A stretch of DNA of 64,000 bases, from assembly GCF_050947875.1 (NCBI RefSeq), contig NC_134570.1:102528122-102592121 (forward strand), in the 5' to 3' direction. The notes under the pieces were generated by a model, which had not been told where the DNA came from, did not search any database, and saw nothing but the letters and a program-made list of their open reading frames with translations. The position numbers and the translations under genes were made by a program. Source of the stretch: Dermacentor variabilis. Taxonomy: Eukaryota; Arthropoda; Arachnida; Ixodida; Ixodidae. Shown here one piece after another: positions 45,885 through 57,010 of this stretch. Positions within the stretch are counted from its first letter, which is position 1; the number at the start of each line of letters is the position of its first letter.

Positions 45885-46020
45885 TTAAAATTTCTTTATT
45901 ACAATTAGTAAGTACAAGTAATTTACCCCGTGTTGTCCTTGGTGTCTTCGTTTGTAAGCTTCTTATGGCATAATTAATAAAATTTGGGCCCCTCGGTTAA
46001 TCCCCTTTCATCTCGCTTTT
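45885..46020 (+). repeat. Dispersed repeat tail shared with 10240-10830
   Basis: GTTGTCCTTGGTGTCTTCGT, then CTTCTTATGGCATAATTAAT and CCCCTCGGTTA, match the tails at 10240-10350 and 10735-10830. Confidence 0.6.
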
Positions 46021-47184
46021 GAGCAGGAGGAATACAGAATCCTCACACCGATGCGCCTTTCCGCACAGTCTCTCAGCTAAGCGCGTTACATACTATCACT
46101 GACGTAGGTTACTTAAATAGCATCAAACACATACTTAGAAGGGCAATACAGGACAAAATCGCGCTTGCCCTGCCAGTTTTGCTGTCGTGTCGTCCTTATT
46201 TGCGTAATTTTTTTTCTAAGTAGGAAAATTGGAAATTATTTAGGTATATCACGCCGGGTGTGAGGATCCAAAAAGATTGTTTTGTTTAAAACAGCGCATA
46301 GCATTTCAAGGAATTACGAAATCAAATTTTCGCCCAATGGAGGCCATTCCTTTGCGCCATTATTCGCCACATGCATTAGGTGAATATATTTGGCCGTTGT
46401 CATCCCAGATAGTGGTCTTTTCATCGTGTATGTTTAGCGCATACATTTATCGTAAGGGTAGCTGAAAAAGAATGCATGATTGTGCCATTGGAAGGGGAAC
46501 CTCTTACGGCATTTTCACTATACCTACAACGCAAGAAATGCTGATTAGTAGCCACTGCTAAGGAGTAACAAAACTCTTTATGATTCTTCGCAAGTAGCAG
46601 AAGATTCTTTAGCTTCACTACCTGTAGAATAGATCACCCTGAGTCGTGAAATTTAATAAAGGTGCAACAGCCATTGGTATCGCAGTTCGACTACATATTT
46701 GCAACATTCGTGGAACTTCATTACGTCCGCCCACAATTTGCCCAATATTGCTTGTAGACCCAGCGCGTGCTCCACCTTTAGGACATTTGTTTACATATAA
46801 ACCAATTTAATGACGGGACAGTTATTTATTACTCCGCATTACAAACAATTCACATATTTCGTACGAGATCCTTTTCAATCACAGCGCAGAGCAAACGACC
46901 CATCGGGAAAGGAAAACAAAGAAATACTACGTCAGGACTTAGCACTGCCAACTCTATAAGTATGTGCTAGCGTGCTTATATTTTGATGATTGTGACCTCT
47001 GGACAACTGCACGTGTTTGCCTGATGGATGGTCTGGCGCACTAACTAATCAAAGTGAGGTTGTCATATCTCTTTATTAATTTGGTGCATACTTTGACGCG
47101 ATCGCACACGCTCAACAAGAAGCGAGTTTTCTGTTGAAGTTCCCTCTTGAAAAACGGTGAAGTCTGGCCCATATGAGGCAAGAA
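46021..47184. other. Intergenic stretch
   Basis: Nothing recognised. Confidence 0.5.
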
Positions 47185-47270
47185 AAAAGAATGCGTGACC
47201 GATGGTGGAATCCACCCTCTGTCGTGCAGCACAGCAGCCGAATGATCTAACCATTAGGTCACTATTGCTT
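47185..47270 (-). repeat. tRNA-derived SINE head
   Basis: On the minus strand, TGACCTAATGGTTAGATC (A box) and GGTGGATTCCACC (B box) are about 35 nt apart. No acceptor stem is seen. Confidence 0.5.
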
Positions 47271-47380
47271 TTTTTTCTTCATTGATTAGGCCATGACTGG
47301 ACACACACTTCTCTCACGCCAAAGTCAAGTTTAAATCGTCTGGCGCGCGCATCCCTTGCACGTTTCCGGCATTCTTCCCT

Positions 47381-47620
47381 ATTAAAAACTAAATCTTGGG
47401 GTTTTACGTCCCAAAACCACTTTCTGATTATGATGCGCGCCGTAGTGGAGGACTCCAGAAATTTAGACCACCTGGAGCTCTTTAACGTGCACTTAACTCT
47501 AAGCACACGGTGTTATCGCATTTCGCCCCCATCAAAATGCTGCCGCCGTGGCCGGGATTCAATCCCGCGACTTCGTGCTCAGCAGTCCAGTACCATAGCC
47601 ACTGAGCAACCACGGCGGGT
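47381..47620 (-). repeat. tRNA-headed SINE with perfect 11-bp target duplication
   Basis: Same family as 4202-4434. It is bounded by CATTCTTCCCT at 47370-47380 and 47621-47631. On the minus strand the head is GTGGTTGCTCAGTGGCTATG and GGGATTGAATCCC, and the tail is rich in A/T. Confidence 0.88.
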
Positions 47621-48011
47621 CATTCTTCCCTTTTAACTGCTGTCGCGTTGAGACGCAGTGTTGCACAACACTACTTCCCTATAGGCCAGCAGTTTTAGAG
47701 CTCTCTCCCTTCAAGATCCGCCCGTATGTTTCGTTAAACAGATACCTAGAGAGTTTGTGAGGTCTGCCTATGCAATTATGTTACAATCAAACTACGACAC
47801 CAGACGTGAATCAAACCTACATATTCAGGCAGATATAAATTTTTAGAACCAGTTCATTTTCCTATCCTTTATTTCTATTGAGGTTCTTGGCTGTGAGCCT
47901 AAAGCTGCGATATACTGGTAGCTCCACGGAGGCAGTATTTGAGGCGTGATTGGAAGCGCTGTGCGTTATAAAGTGCTTCATGCGTTGACAGTTCTAAACG
48001 ATGCCGCAGAA

Positions 48012-48246
48012 CCCACCGTGTGGGCGCAGTCGCCTTGGCGCCGCTCTGCTAAGCCCGTGGGTGCGGGATCAAACACCGGCCCCGGCAGCCCCACATGCAT
48101 GGTGTAAAAATGCGAAAACGCCCGTATACCGTGCATTTGGTGCACGTTAAAGAACACCAATTTATCAAAATTATTATTCCGAAGTCCCCTAAGACGGCAT
48201 GCCTCATAATTATATCGTGGTTTTGGCGCGTAATACCAGATACATT
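48012..48246 (+). repeat. tRNA-headed SINE, plus orientation
   Basis: Head GTGGGCGCAGTCGCC and GTGCGGGATCAAACACC. The body has GCATTTGGTGCACGTTAAAG and CATAATTATATCGTGGTTTT. A degenerate duplication ATGC(C/T)GCAG flanks it at about 48001 and 48279. Confidence 0.75.
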
Positions 48247-48279
48247 ATTTTAATTTAAAAATGCTGCAGTGCTCTGGCT

Positions 48280-49184
48280 TGTTCTCCATAGTTAGTATGG
48301 TCATCAGTTGCCCACTACTCAAGAAGTCTGCTGCTGTAGTTTATTAAGAGGGTACGAATGGTTGGTGGGATTTCATAGTTTTTTTCTATAGCTTTTTGGT
48401 GAATGCTTCCAGTTTCTCAATACGTTAGAAAAATCGGGCAAAGCACGTCACTTGAGTGGTGATAACGTATCAAGCCAGAAAGTTTCACGTATGATCGTCG
48501 AGGAAAGCACGGTGAAAATACCTCTTCTTCATAGAACGTGGAATGAAATTAGCTTGTGTAAATACAGTTTCCACTTTTTCGTAATTCACAGACTGTTTTA
48601 TTTTGGCTTTATGGTGTGTTGGTTCGCTATAGTTATTATTTGATGAGGTTTCATCCTCTCGTTCGCTGTTCGGTACGAATCATTTAGATACAAGGCCGCT
48701 GCATGAATGTTTCCTTGCCTTCTCTTTTAGTCTTTCAGATTGCCTATATATTTATTTGTAAGTATTCTCGCTGGTTTTTTCGAACGCAGACAGACCAGTA
48801 TTTATTCTGTCCGTAAATGGAAACATATTCTGGAAATAAAAATATCGGCAAATAAAACCGATAGTCAAATTTCATGAATTTTTCTCACAAAGCCCCCATC
48901 GCTGAAACCAAGATGGTTTGAAATTGCCTTTTCGTTCATCGCTGTTTCTCCTTGCAGAATAATCACCACGTGTCAAACTGCCCTACTATATCTTTTTTTA
49001 GTTTTTCTAACTACAAAGCGATACTGTTGGACTGTGCCACAAGGAACAGACGATATACTGTGTATTTTAGATATTCCGCACGACGTCTTACTTTAGTGTG
49101 AAATGCAAGTACGCTAACGTTTCTCCGCCCAGTTCCTTGTTCTCCCAACAGGCCCTATATCCGTCCTCAAAGCGATGGTTGCAA
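48280..49184. other. Intergenic stretch
   Basis: AT-rich, no gene recognised. Confidence 0.5.
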
Positions 49185-49309
49185 TACTAATATCCCGCCA
49201 TGGCTATCGCAATACGTAGACTAATAAAAAGACAAACGTACCACGCGTTCGTTCCGCCACGACGTCAGGTAAATCTGGTTATGCAGTGCTCGTGAACGTG
49301 CTTCCTCCT

Positions 49310-49379
49310 TTCGCCTTCACTGCTGTTCGTGGTGTCCAAGGTAGACGTTGAACTGAATGTTTAATTGAGGACTGCCCCA
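49310..49379 (+). promoter_or_regulatory. Conserved upstream block of the cuticle genes
   Basis: CTTCACTGCTGTTCGTGGTG, then CTGAATGTTTAATTGAGGAC, then TGCCCCACC-AAAAGCC, 308-377 bp before the ATG. More diverged than the gene 2/3 pair, but the same order and spacing. Weaker similarity starts at about 49185. Confidence 0.6.
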
Positions 49380-49617
49380 CCAAAAGCCTCCTTCAAATCA
49401 CGTCTTGCACGCGATTTGAAGAGCATAATGGAAGAGAAACAAAAGAGCAGAACTTTTCTTTTAAAAACGAATAACAAACGTGGAGACTACCAGTCTGCCT
49501 AATGCCATAGTACGTGTACGCTTAGTTCTGGTTAATCAAGAATAAAAGAGAGCGTTAACTTGTCCCTTGCTACCAAAAAGGCCGGTTTCCGACTTTTTCT
49601 TGACGCCAACCAACAAG

Positions 49618-49689
49618 TATAAAAGCCCACTCGTCGAAGACCCCAACCAGAAGCTTCTGCTCCTCCATCGAACTAGGACCACCAACATG
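49618..49689 (+). promoter_or_regulatory. Core promoter and exon 1 of gene 4
   Basis: TATAAAA at 49618-49624. The 5' UTR has CAGAAGCTTCTGCTCCTCCA and CTAGGACCACCAAC. ATG is at 49687-49689, followed by GTAAGTC. Confidence 0.9.
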
Positions 49690-51187
49690 GTAAGTCACCA
49701 ATGAACTTTTCGCTACTATGTGCAAACCTTACCGGCTGATCAGGCATTCCCCGTACCATAATTGAATTAACATCCATGAACGAGCTTCGCATAAAATTAC
49801 GAAAGCTTATTGTTGCAAGAAACAGCTGATAAGAGACCTCCTTTGTGCTAGCCTTGCATTCATTTGCATTCAGCGCGTAATTCAAAAGCTGGATATTTAA
49901 AAATTAAGCGGAAACGTCCCCTCAAGCAAAAGCTGTTGCAGTGTTCACTTCCACTCTAGACACTCACTACTGTCTTCTAGCTGTATTGTGTGCAAGGAGT
50001 TTTTTTAATGAAGACCAAAAAGGCGCACAGAAAATCGGAAACAGGTCACTGCTAAACAATTCTACGTTAGGCCTTAGAAAAGAAAAGCCTTATACGCACT
50101 GCTGGGGCTAGTTAGCGCTACTCCTTTTTTGCGATGTCGGAACTATTTTATCTTGCAGTTGCGTGCCTGCATTGTCCTCGCCCTGGCCGCCAGCGCCTTC
50201 GCTGGTCACCTTGGTCACGTTGCTGGTGGCTACACCCTTGCCAGCAACCTCGGCTACGGCCTTGGCTACGGTAGCCTCGGCTATTCCGGTCTCGGATACG
50301 GTGGCCTTGGTCTCTCCCACTACGGCCTGTCCCACGGAGTTGGCTACTCCGGCCTTACCGGCTACGGTGCCGGCTACGGATATGGATATGCTCCCGCCGC
50401 CAGCTACGCCGTCGCTGCTCCAGCTGTTACCCGCACCGTCTCCACCTACCACGCTGCTCCAGCTGTGACCGCTGTCCACGCCGCTCCGGCCGTGACCGCT
50501 GTCCACGCCGCCCCAGCTGTCACCTACGCTGCGGCCCCAGCTGTCACCAGGGTGGTTCAGTCCGCTCCAGTTGTCCAGACCTACGCTGCCGCCCCAGCTG
50601 TGACCAGAGTGGTCCAGTCCGCTCCAGCTGTCACCTACGCTGCCGCTCCCGCAGTCACCAAGGTTGTCCAGTCCGCTCCTCTTGTCCAGACCTACGCTGC
50701 TGCCCCAGCCGTGACCAAGGTTGTCCAGTCCGCTCCTCTTGTCCAGACCTACGCTGCTGCCCCAGCTGTGACCGCTGTCCACGCCGCCCCAGCTGTTGCC
50801 ACTGTCGCACATGCTGCCCCAGCCGTCGCTACCTACGGAGTTGCCCATGTTGCCCACGCTGCCCCAGCCGTCGCCACCTTCGGCGTTTCCCACGTTGCCC
50901 ACGCTGCCCCAGCCGTTGCTACCTACGGTGTTGCTCACGCTGCCCCAGCCTACTATGGCTACGGTGTTGGCTCCCTCGGCTACGGCGTCGGCAGCTACGG
51001 TTACGGCCACGGTCTCCTCGGCTACGGTCTGAACTATGGCTATGGCCTTGGCTCTCCTCTCAGCTACTCTACCCTCCTCCGCAAGAAGAAGTGTAAGTTC
51101 TCCTTTGTTTTCAATTCCTTTCAATTTTAATCCCACTCTTGGCCTCTCATTTCTCACTAACGTTCACGTTTTGTTGTTCTTGCAGAA
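49687..51187 (+). CDS. AAPAV-repeat cuticle protein, 312 aa (gene 4)
   Basis: Predicted secreted structural cuticle protein. The coding parts are 49687-49689 (ATG), 50159-51092 and 51186-51187 (AA of TAA). The introns are 469 and 93 bp, with acceptor TCTTGCAG before TTGCGTGCC. The product starts MLRACIVLALAASAFA, then GHLGHVAGG (an extra GHL relative to genes 2 and 3), the Gly/Tyr/Leu region, an AAPAV array with VVQSAPLVQTY and HVAHAAPAVATYGV modules, a GYG block and LLRKKK. Its C-terminal HVAHAAPAVATYG modules resemble gene 1 more than genes 2 and 3. Its upstream region matches those of genes 2 and 3, so it is an older member of the same family. Confidence 0.92.
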
Positions 51188-51287
51188 ATTCTCTTCTTCT
51201 AGGACATCGAACTGAATCCAATGCGCCGAGCAACTTGAAAACCATTTTCAAGGCTTCAGTCAAATGTATTGATTGTACTGACTACAG

Positions 51288-51293
51288 AATAAA
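51288..51293 (+). terminator. Poly(A) signal of gene 4
   Basis: AATAAA about 103 nt into exon 3, context CTACAGAATAAACTTC. Confidence 0.85.
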
Positions 51294-51309
51294 CTTCTTG
51301 TCCCCACTC

Positions 51310-52408
51310 AATTACGCCATTTATAGCCCTTCATTGGAACAGCTCCTTGAACGACGAATGGCAGGCAGTTATTTATTTGTTGGCGCCCATTAACAACGGG
51401 TCGCTCCGATAAAACGTATTACTTGGCCGTCGACCGGACAGAGCAATGAGGCCATCCATCAATGTTGTCTTAGAATATTAAATTACAGGCCCTTCGAATT
51501 CGAATGACAGGCCCTTCGAATTCGAACATGCATATAACCGCATCTTTCTGCGTGTCCTAATCATTACACGTCTGTCCATAATTTTCACCACTTTTGAACT
51601 TAGCAAGGTAGCACGCTGGAGGACTTTGCGATTCCTCGATATGTTCTCTTTTCTCTTTTTCTCGATCAAGGTTTGCTTCTCATGAATTTCAGCATTGGTG
51701 TTGGATCTACGCCTTGCATTTGTGACTACATGCGGCCTGAAGAAAAATAAGCAGGCATATTTTTTCAGCGCGTTTAAGCCGCAGCTTATGCGGTTTGCCT
51801 GTAATTAGTTTTTCATTACGCGAATTAATCTGAACTGGTCTGAAGGTGGTTTGAACCGTTATTTTTTTCGCTCCGGAATGAAACCGGGACTGCACCATTC
51901 TCAGTGAATCAAAACACAAACTGGAACTACAGCCTTTTCTGTTTGAAAGACTGTTCATGATGTCCTGAAGTGTGCATGCACTGCACTTGCTATGAACAAA
52001 TGCCTCTTTCGTATCTTTCTGTAGACTGTAAGTCAATTGTGCTGGTAACGCTGCCCCAATCAGCAAAAATGGCAACGACATCTGGCTTGCCGGCGGCTCT
52101 TTCGATTGGTGCTGAGTATTAAAGTTTCTGGTTTGTGGCACTCGCTCGTGATATAGATACTCTGGTGCAGTTTGAATTTATACTGTATTTGGCCTTCATA
52201 TAAGCCATTCCGCACTGCGACTCATGTTGCAAGCATCCCACAATTTATAGGGAATGACGTCTGCCGTACCTTAATACGGATATTGCGCACTCACCAAACG
52301 AAGCTAAAGGCTGTTAAATTACCTGGACTGTTTGTCTGGGGATAAAAACAACTGAGTCTACCGTTTGGGAGTGCGGGTGCACCTTTCTCTTTATTGTTAG
52401 CTGATCCG
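51310..52408. other. Intergenic stretch with a short palindromic duplication
   Basis: TTCGAATTCGAA occurs at 51493-51504 and 51515-51526 as part of a 22-bp direct repeat. A minus-strand frame of 144 codons (51707-52141) has no domain. No gene is called. Confidence 0.5.
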
Positions 52409-52443
52409 TGTAATAGAGTAGTCTGCCTCCGTTGACTGGCACT

Positions 52444-52595
52444 TGACTGAGTTGGCTATCTTGTGCGCATGTCTTCCGTGTTAAATCCGCCGCACGTGTG
52501 CCGATAAGCGATACATCGTGCCTACATAAATCCTTGTTTTTGTGCAATAAAGGAATCTTGCAAAAGCTGCTGCTGCGTCCACATCGGTTATTACA
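52444..52595 (+). repeat. 5' LTR (recognisable part)
   Basis: From TGACTGAGTTGGC to GGTTATTACA it matches 57989-58140 with a few substitutions. The first about 20 bp of the 3' LTR have no clear match here. The sequence from 52409 (TGTAATAGAG) may be an altered start. It carries ACATAAATCC as a TATA-like site and CAATAAAG as a poly(A) signal. Confidence 0.8.
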
Positions 52596-52612
52596 CTGGC
52601 GACGAGGCACGG

Positions 52613-53500
52613 TTGTGCCCATGCGGGGAGGGCGTTTTCAGCAAGATGGCCTTCGGCGTCCGTATCGGCAAATTTCACTTAAATGGTAACTCTTCATGGC
52701 AGGATTACGTCGAGCGTATAGAGCTATGCTGCACTGCAAAAAAGCTCAAGGAAGACTCCGACAAGAGGGCAGTATTGCTGAGCTGCTGTGGGGAGGATAC
52801 GTACTCCCTGATAGCTACCCTCGTCAAGCCTCTCCGACCACCGTAGGCTGTGGTCCATCGTAAAAGCCGTGAAGAACCACATCAGCCCGAAGTCATCCGA
52901 GCTATATTCAAGGTACGTGTTCTCGAAGCGAGATCAGCACGACGCCGAATCTGTCGCAGACTACGTTACAGCTTTACGTAAGCTAGCCGAGAACTGCGGG
53001 TTCAACGACAGCCAGCTTCCTCTTGACGTAATGCTAAGGGATCGGTTAGTTTTTGCAATCTCTGACAGCATTGTACAGCAACGTTTTTTTGGCCGAGAAA
53101 GACCTAACTTTTAAGACTGCCTACGATCTAGCAGTGACGGAAGAGGCTGCTGCAAAACGTCAAAGGGTTATGGGCGGCCTACGTCAGGACGTCCCTGATT
53201 TGACAGCTAAAGTGGACAGGCAACCCATGAAGCAGCATAAGAATGGGCAAGATGTAAAAACTTCAAGCGAGCAGTTGAAACGGCAGTGTTTCCGGTGTTT
53301 GGGCAACCACGCTGCATACCATTGCAGGTTTAAAACCGCAGTATGCTTCAACTGTTCCGTGAAAGGGCACTTCGCCAAAGTATGTCGCAAGAAACAAAGA
53401 GGTCAGGTTAACCACCAGTTAGAAAATATGTCAAACTCGGAGCAAACTGAGTATGATGGCATGCTAAATATTAGTCAAGTGACTAGCGGTTGTCGCAAGT
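52613..53500 (+). pseudogene. Ty3-type gag, frameshifted
   Basis: Three consecutive frames encode capsid pieces (VRIGKFHLNGNSSWQDYVER, then LYSRYVFSKRDQHDAESVAD and NCGFNDSQLPLDVMLRDRLV) and two zinc knuckles. The first is CFRCLGNHAAYHC, one residue short of the canonical spacing. The second is CFNCSVKGHFAKVC, a perfect CX2CX4HX4C. Frame breaks lie at about 52842 and in a run of seven T at about 53085. Confidence 0.8.
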
Positions 53501-53520
53501 TTAGGTGGCCGTAAGTATAG

Positions 53521-55608
53521 GCGAATATAGTAAGTATAGTAAGTATAGTAAGAACTCGAATTAGCCTAGACCTGAGGAGGGAACTGAAGAAACTGATACA
53601 TAAGAAGCCGATTAATGAGTTAGCGGTAAGAGGGAAAATAGAGGAATTCCAGATCAAGCTACAGAACAGGTATTCGGCTTTAACTCCGGAAGAGGACCTT
53701 AGTGTTGAAGCATTGAACGACAATCTTGTGGGCATCATTAAGGAGTGTGCAATGGAAGCCGGTGGTAACTCCGTTAGGCAGGATACCAGCAAACTATCGC
53801 AGGAGACGAAAGATCTGATCAAGAAACGCCAATGTATGAATGCATCTAACGCTACAGCTAGAATAGAACTGGCAGAACTTTCGAAGTTAATCAACAAGCG
53901 TAAGACAGCTGACATAAGGAAGTATAATATGGATAGAATTGAACATGCTCTCAGGAACGGAGGAAGCCTAAAAACAGTGAAGAAACTAGGAATTGGCAAG
54001 AATCAGGTGTATGCGTTAAGAGACAAAGCCGGCAATATCATTACTAATATGGATGAGATAGTTCAAGTGGCTGAGGATTTCTATAGAGATTTATACAGTA
54101 CCAGTGGCACCCTCGACGATAATGGAAGAGAAATTAGTCCAGAGGAATTCGAAATCCCAAAGGTAACGCCGGAAGAAGTAAAGAAAGCCTTGGGAGATAT
54201 GCAAAGGGGGAAGGCAGCTGGGGAGGATCAGGTAACAACAGATATGTTGAAAGATGGTGGACAGATTGTTCTAGAGAAACTGGCCACCCTGTATACGCAA
54301 TGCCTCATGACCTCGAGCGTACCAGAATCTTGGAAGAACGCTAACATAATCCTAATCCATAAGAAAGGGGACGCCGAAGACTTGAAAAATTATAGACCGA
54401 TCAGCTTACTGTCCGTTGCCTACAAACTATTTACTAAGGTAATCGCAAATAGAATCAGGAACACGTTAGACTTCTGTCAAGCAAAGGACCAGGCAGGATT
54501 CCGTAAAGGCTACTCAACAATAGATCATATTCACACTATCAATCAGGTGATAGAGAAATGTGCGGAATATAACCAACCCTTATATATAGCTTTCATTGAT
54601 TACGAGAAAGCGTTTGATTCTGTCGAAACCTCAGCAGTCATAGAGGCATTACTGAAATATATATATAGCGGCTCCACAGCCACCGTAGTCCTCCATAAAG
54701 CAAGCAACAAAATCCCAATAAAGAAAGGCGTCATGCAGGGAGATACGATATGTCCAATGCTATTCACAGCGTGTTTACAGGAGGTATTCAGAGACCTGGA
54801 TTGGGAAGAATTGGGCTTAAGAGTTAATGGAGAATACCTTAGTAACTTGAGATTCGCTGATGATATTTGCTTGCTTAGTAAGTCAAGGGACCAATTGCAA
54901 TGCATGCTCACTGACCTAGAGAGGCAAAGCAGAAGAGTGGGTCTAAAAATTAATCTGCAGAAAACTAAAGTATTGCTTAACCGTCTCGGAAGAGAACAGC
55001 AATTTACAATAGGCAGCGAGGCACTGGAAGTCGTAAGGGAATACATCTACTTAGGGCAGGTAGTGACGGCGGATCCGGATCATGAGACGGAAATAATCAG
55101 AAGAATAAGAATGGGCTAGGGTGCGTTTGGCAGGCATTCTCAGATCATGAACAGCAGGTTGTCATTATCCCTCAAGAGAAAAGTATATAATAGCTGTGTC
55201 TTACCAGTACTCACCTACGAGGCAGAAACCTGGAAGCTTACGAAAAGGGTTCTGCTCAAATTGAGGACGACGCAACGAGCTATGGAAAGAACATTGATAG
55301 GTGTAACGTTAAGGGATAAGAAAAGAGCAGATTGGGTGAGGGAACAAACGCGAGTTAATGACATCTTGGTTGAAATCAAGAAAAAGAAATGGGCATGGGC
55401 AGGACATGTAATGAGGAGGGAAGATAACCGATGATCATTAAGGGTTACGGACTGGATGCTAAGGGAAGGCAAGCGTAGCAGGGGGCGGCAGAGAGTTAGG
55501 TGGGCGGATGAGATAAAGAAGTTTGCAGGCATGGCATGGCCACATTTAGTGCATGACCGGGGTTGTTGGAGAAGTATGGGAGAGGCCTTTGCCCTGCAGT
55601 GGGCGTAA
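53521..55608 (+). pseudogene. RTE-type LINE reverse transcriptase, two in-frame stops
   Basis: The RT of a non-LTR retrotransposon copies its RNA at a nicked target. One frame runs through, broken only by stops at 55117-55119 and 55432-55434. RT boxes in order: NANIILIHKKGD and NYRPISLLSVAYKLFTKV; FIDYEKAFDS (catalytic Asp); GVMQGDTICPMLF; LRFADDICLLSK (FADD); then LGQVVTADPDHETE. The C-terminal part has WKLTKRVLLKLRTTQRAMER, KWAWAGHVMRR, GRQRVRWADEIKK and GEAFALQWA before TAA. The upstream endonuclease domain is missing, so the copy is 5' truncated. The family (RTE) is judged from these motifs and the GAT tail. Confidence 0.85.
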
Positions 55609-55634
55609 CCAGGCTGATGATGATGATGATGATG
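53524..55634 (+). mobile_element. RTE-type LINE inserted in the Ty3-type element
   Basis: Bounded by AAGTATAGGCG at 53513-53523 and 55635-55645. It ends in a (GAT)n tail (55616-55634), as expected for this clade. At the 5' junction the host-like sequence TAAGTATAG is repeated three times. Confidence 0.9.
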
Positions 55635-55645
55635 AAGTATAGGCG

Positions 55646-57010
55646 GTGAAATAGTGCCCATGGAAGTCGACTCAGGAGCAGCTAGGTTGATTATCAATGA
55701 AAACACGTTCAGCAAACTAAATGTGGCCAGGCGCATAAAGCTTGAAGAATCGGACACCAAGCTCGTAACTCGGACTAAGGAAGGATTGGACTTTGTCGGA
55801 AAAGCCACACTTCCGGTCAAATTCAAGGAACAAGACTTCGAGCTGCCGATACTCGTTGTACGAAACGAAGGTAGCACGCTTTTGGGTCGTGATTGGTTCA
55901 AGGTATTGAACATTAATTTCACTGGGCTTCACAGCATCGAACAAAACGCAGAAGCCCTTATCAAAAAGTTTCCAGATGTTTATCACGAAACATTTCCAGG
56001 CGCTGCTCTGCCACCCCTACACATCGAGCTGAAGGAAGATGCCCGGCCCAAGTTTCTGAAATGCCGCAGCATTCCGTTCGCACTGAAGGATAACGTCAAC
56101 ACAGAACTGGAAAAACTGGAACGTCAAGTTGTTCTGCAACCGACGCAGTACTCCGAATGGGCCACCCCTGTGGTTATCGTCCGTAAGAAGGATGGGTCAT
56201 TAAGAATATGCGGCTACTGTCGAAGTACAGTAAACCAAGCGGTAAGGAACAACGTCTATCCTTTACCTACTAGCAAGGAACTTTTCGCAAAGCTAGAGAA
56301 AGGCCGTATTTTTTCTAAAATTGACTTGACGTGAGCGTACCAGCAACTTGCAGTTGATGACGCTACAGCAGAAGTGCTCACAATAAAGGGTCTGTACAAA
56401 GTGCGACGTTTGTCGTTTGGTGTCTGTGCAGCACCCGGATTATTTCAAAGAGCAATTGATACAGTGCTTGCAGGTCTATGCCAGGTGGCGGCATACCTCG
56501 ACGACATCCTTGTGGCCAGCGAAACAACAGAGGAACACCACGAAATCCTCATGGAGGTTCTCAAGCGACTGTCAAAAGCGGGACTGCGTATACAAGGCGC
56601 CAAGTGTCAGTTCTTCAAAGAGAGCCTGGAGTATTTGGGACACCGGATAGACGCCACCGGCATCTACCCGTCAAAGGCTAAAGTCGAGGCGATTCACAAA
56701 GCACCTGTACCAAAGAACAAGGAGCTCCAAGCTTTTTTAGGTATGGTGAATTTCTACAATCGTTTCCTAAAAGGTCTGTCCGAAGTTGCAGAAGTGCTCT
56801 ACCGCCTACTGGACAGCGGCAGTACGTGGAACTTGGGTGACGAGCAGCAACTAGTTTTCGAAAGACTAAAGACGTTGCTGACGTCCGAGTCACTTTTAGT
56901 GCATTTCAACCCTGATGCACCCTTAATTCTGTCTTGTGACGCATCACCCGTGGTTGTGGGAGCTGTATTAGCTCCCCGCGGCCATGAAAGCTCTGGCAAG
57001 GTCATATGTG
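55646..57010 (+). pseudogene. Ty3-type pol: protease, RT and start of RNase H
   Basis: One frame, with a single in-frame stop at 56332-56334. VDSGAARLIINE holds the protease DSG box, and STLLGRDWFKVL follows. RT begins with PIQ/SIPFALKD-like residues, then SEWATPVVIVRKKDGSLRIC, and contains SFGVCAAPGLFQRAID and VAAYLDDILVAS (the YxDD box). ILSCDASPVVVGAVLAPRG is the first RNase H motif. The rest of RNase H is missing. Confidence 0.85.
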
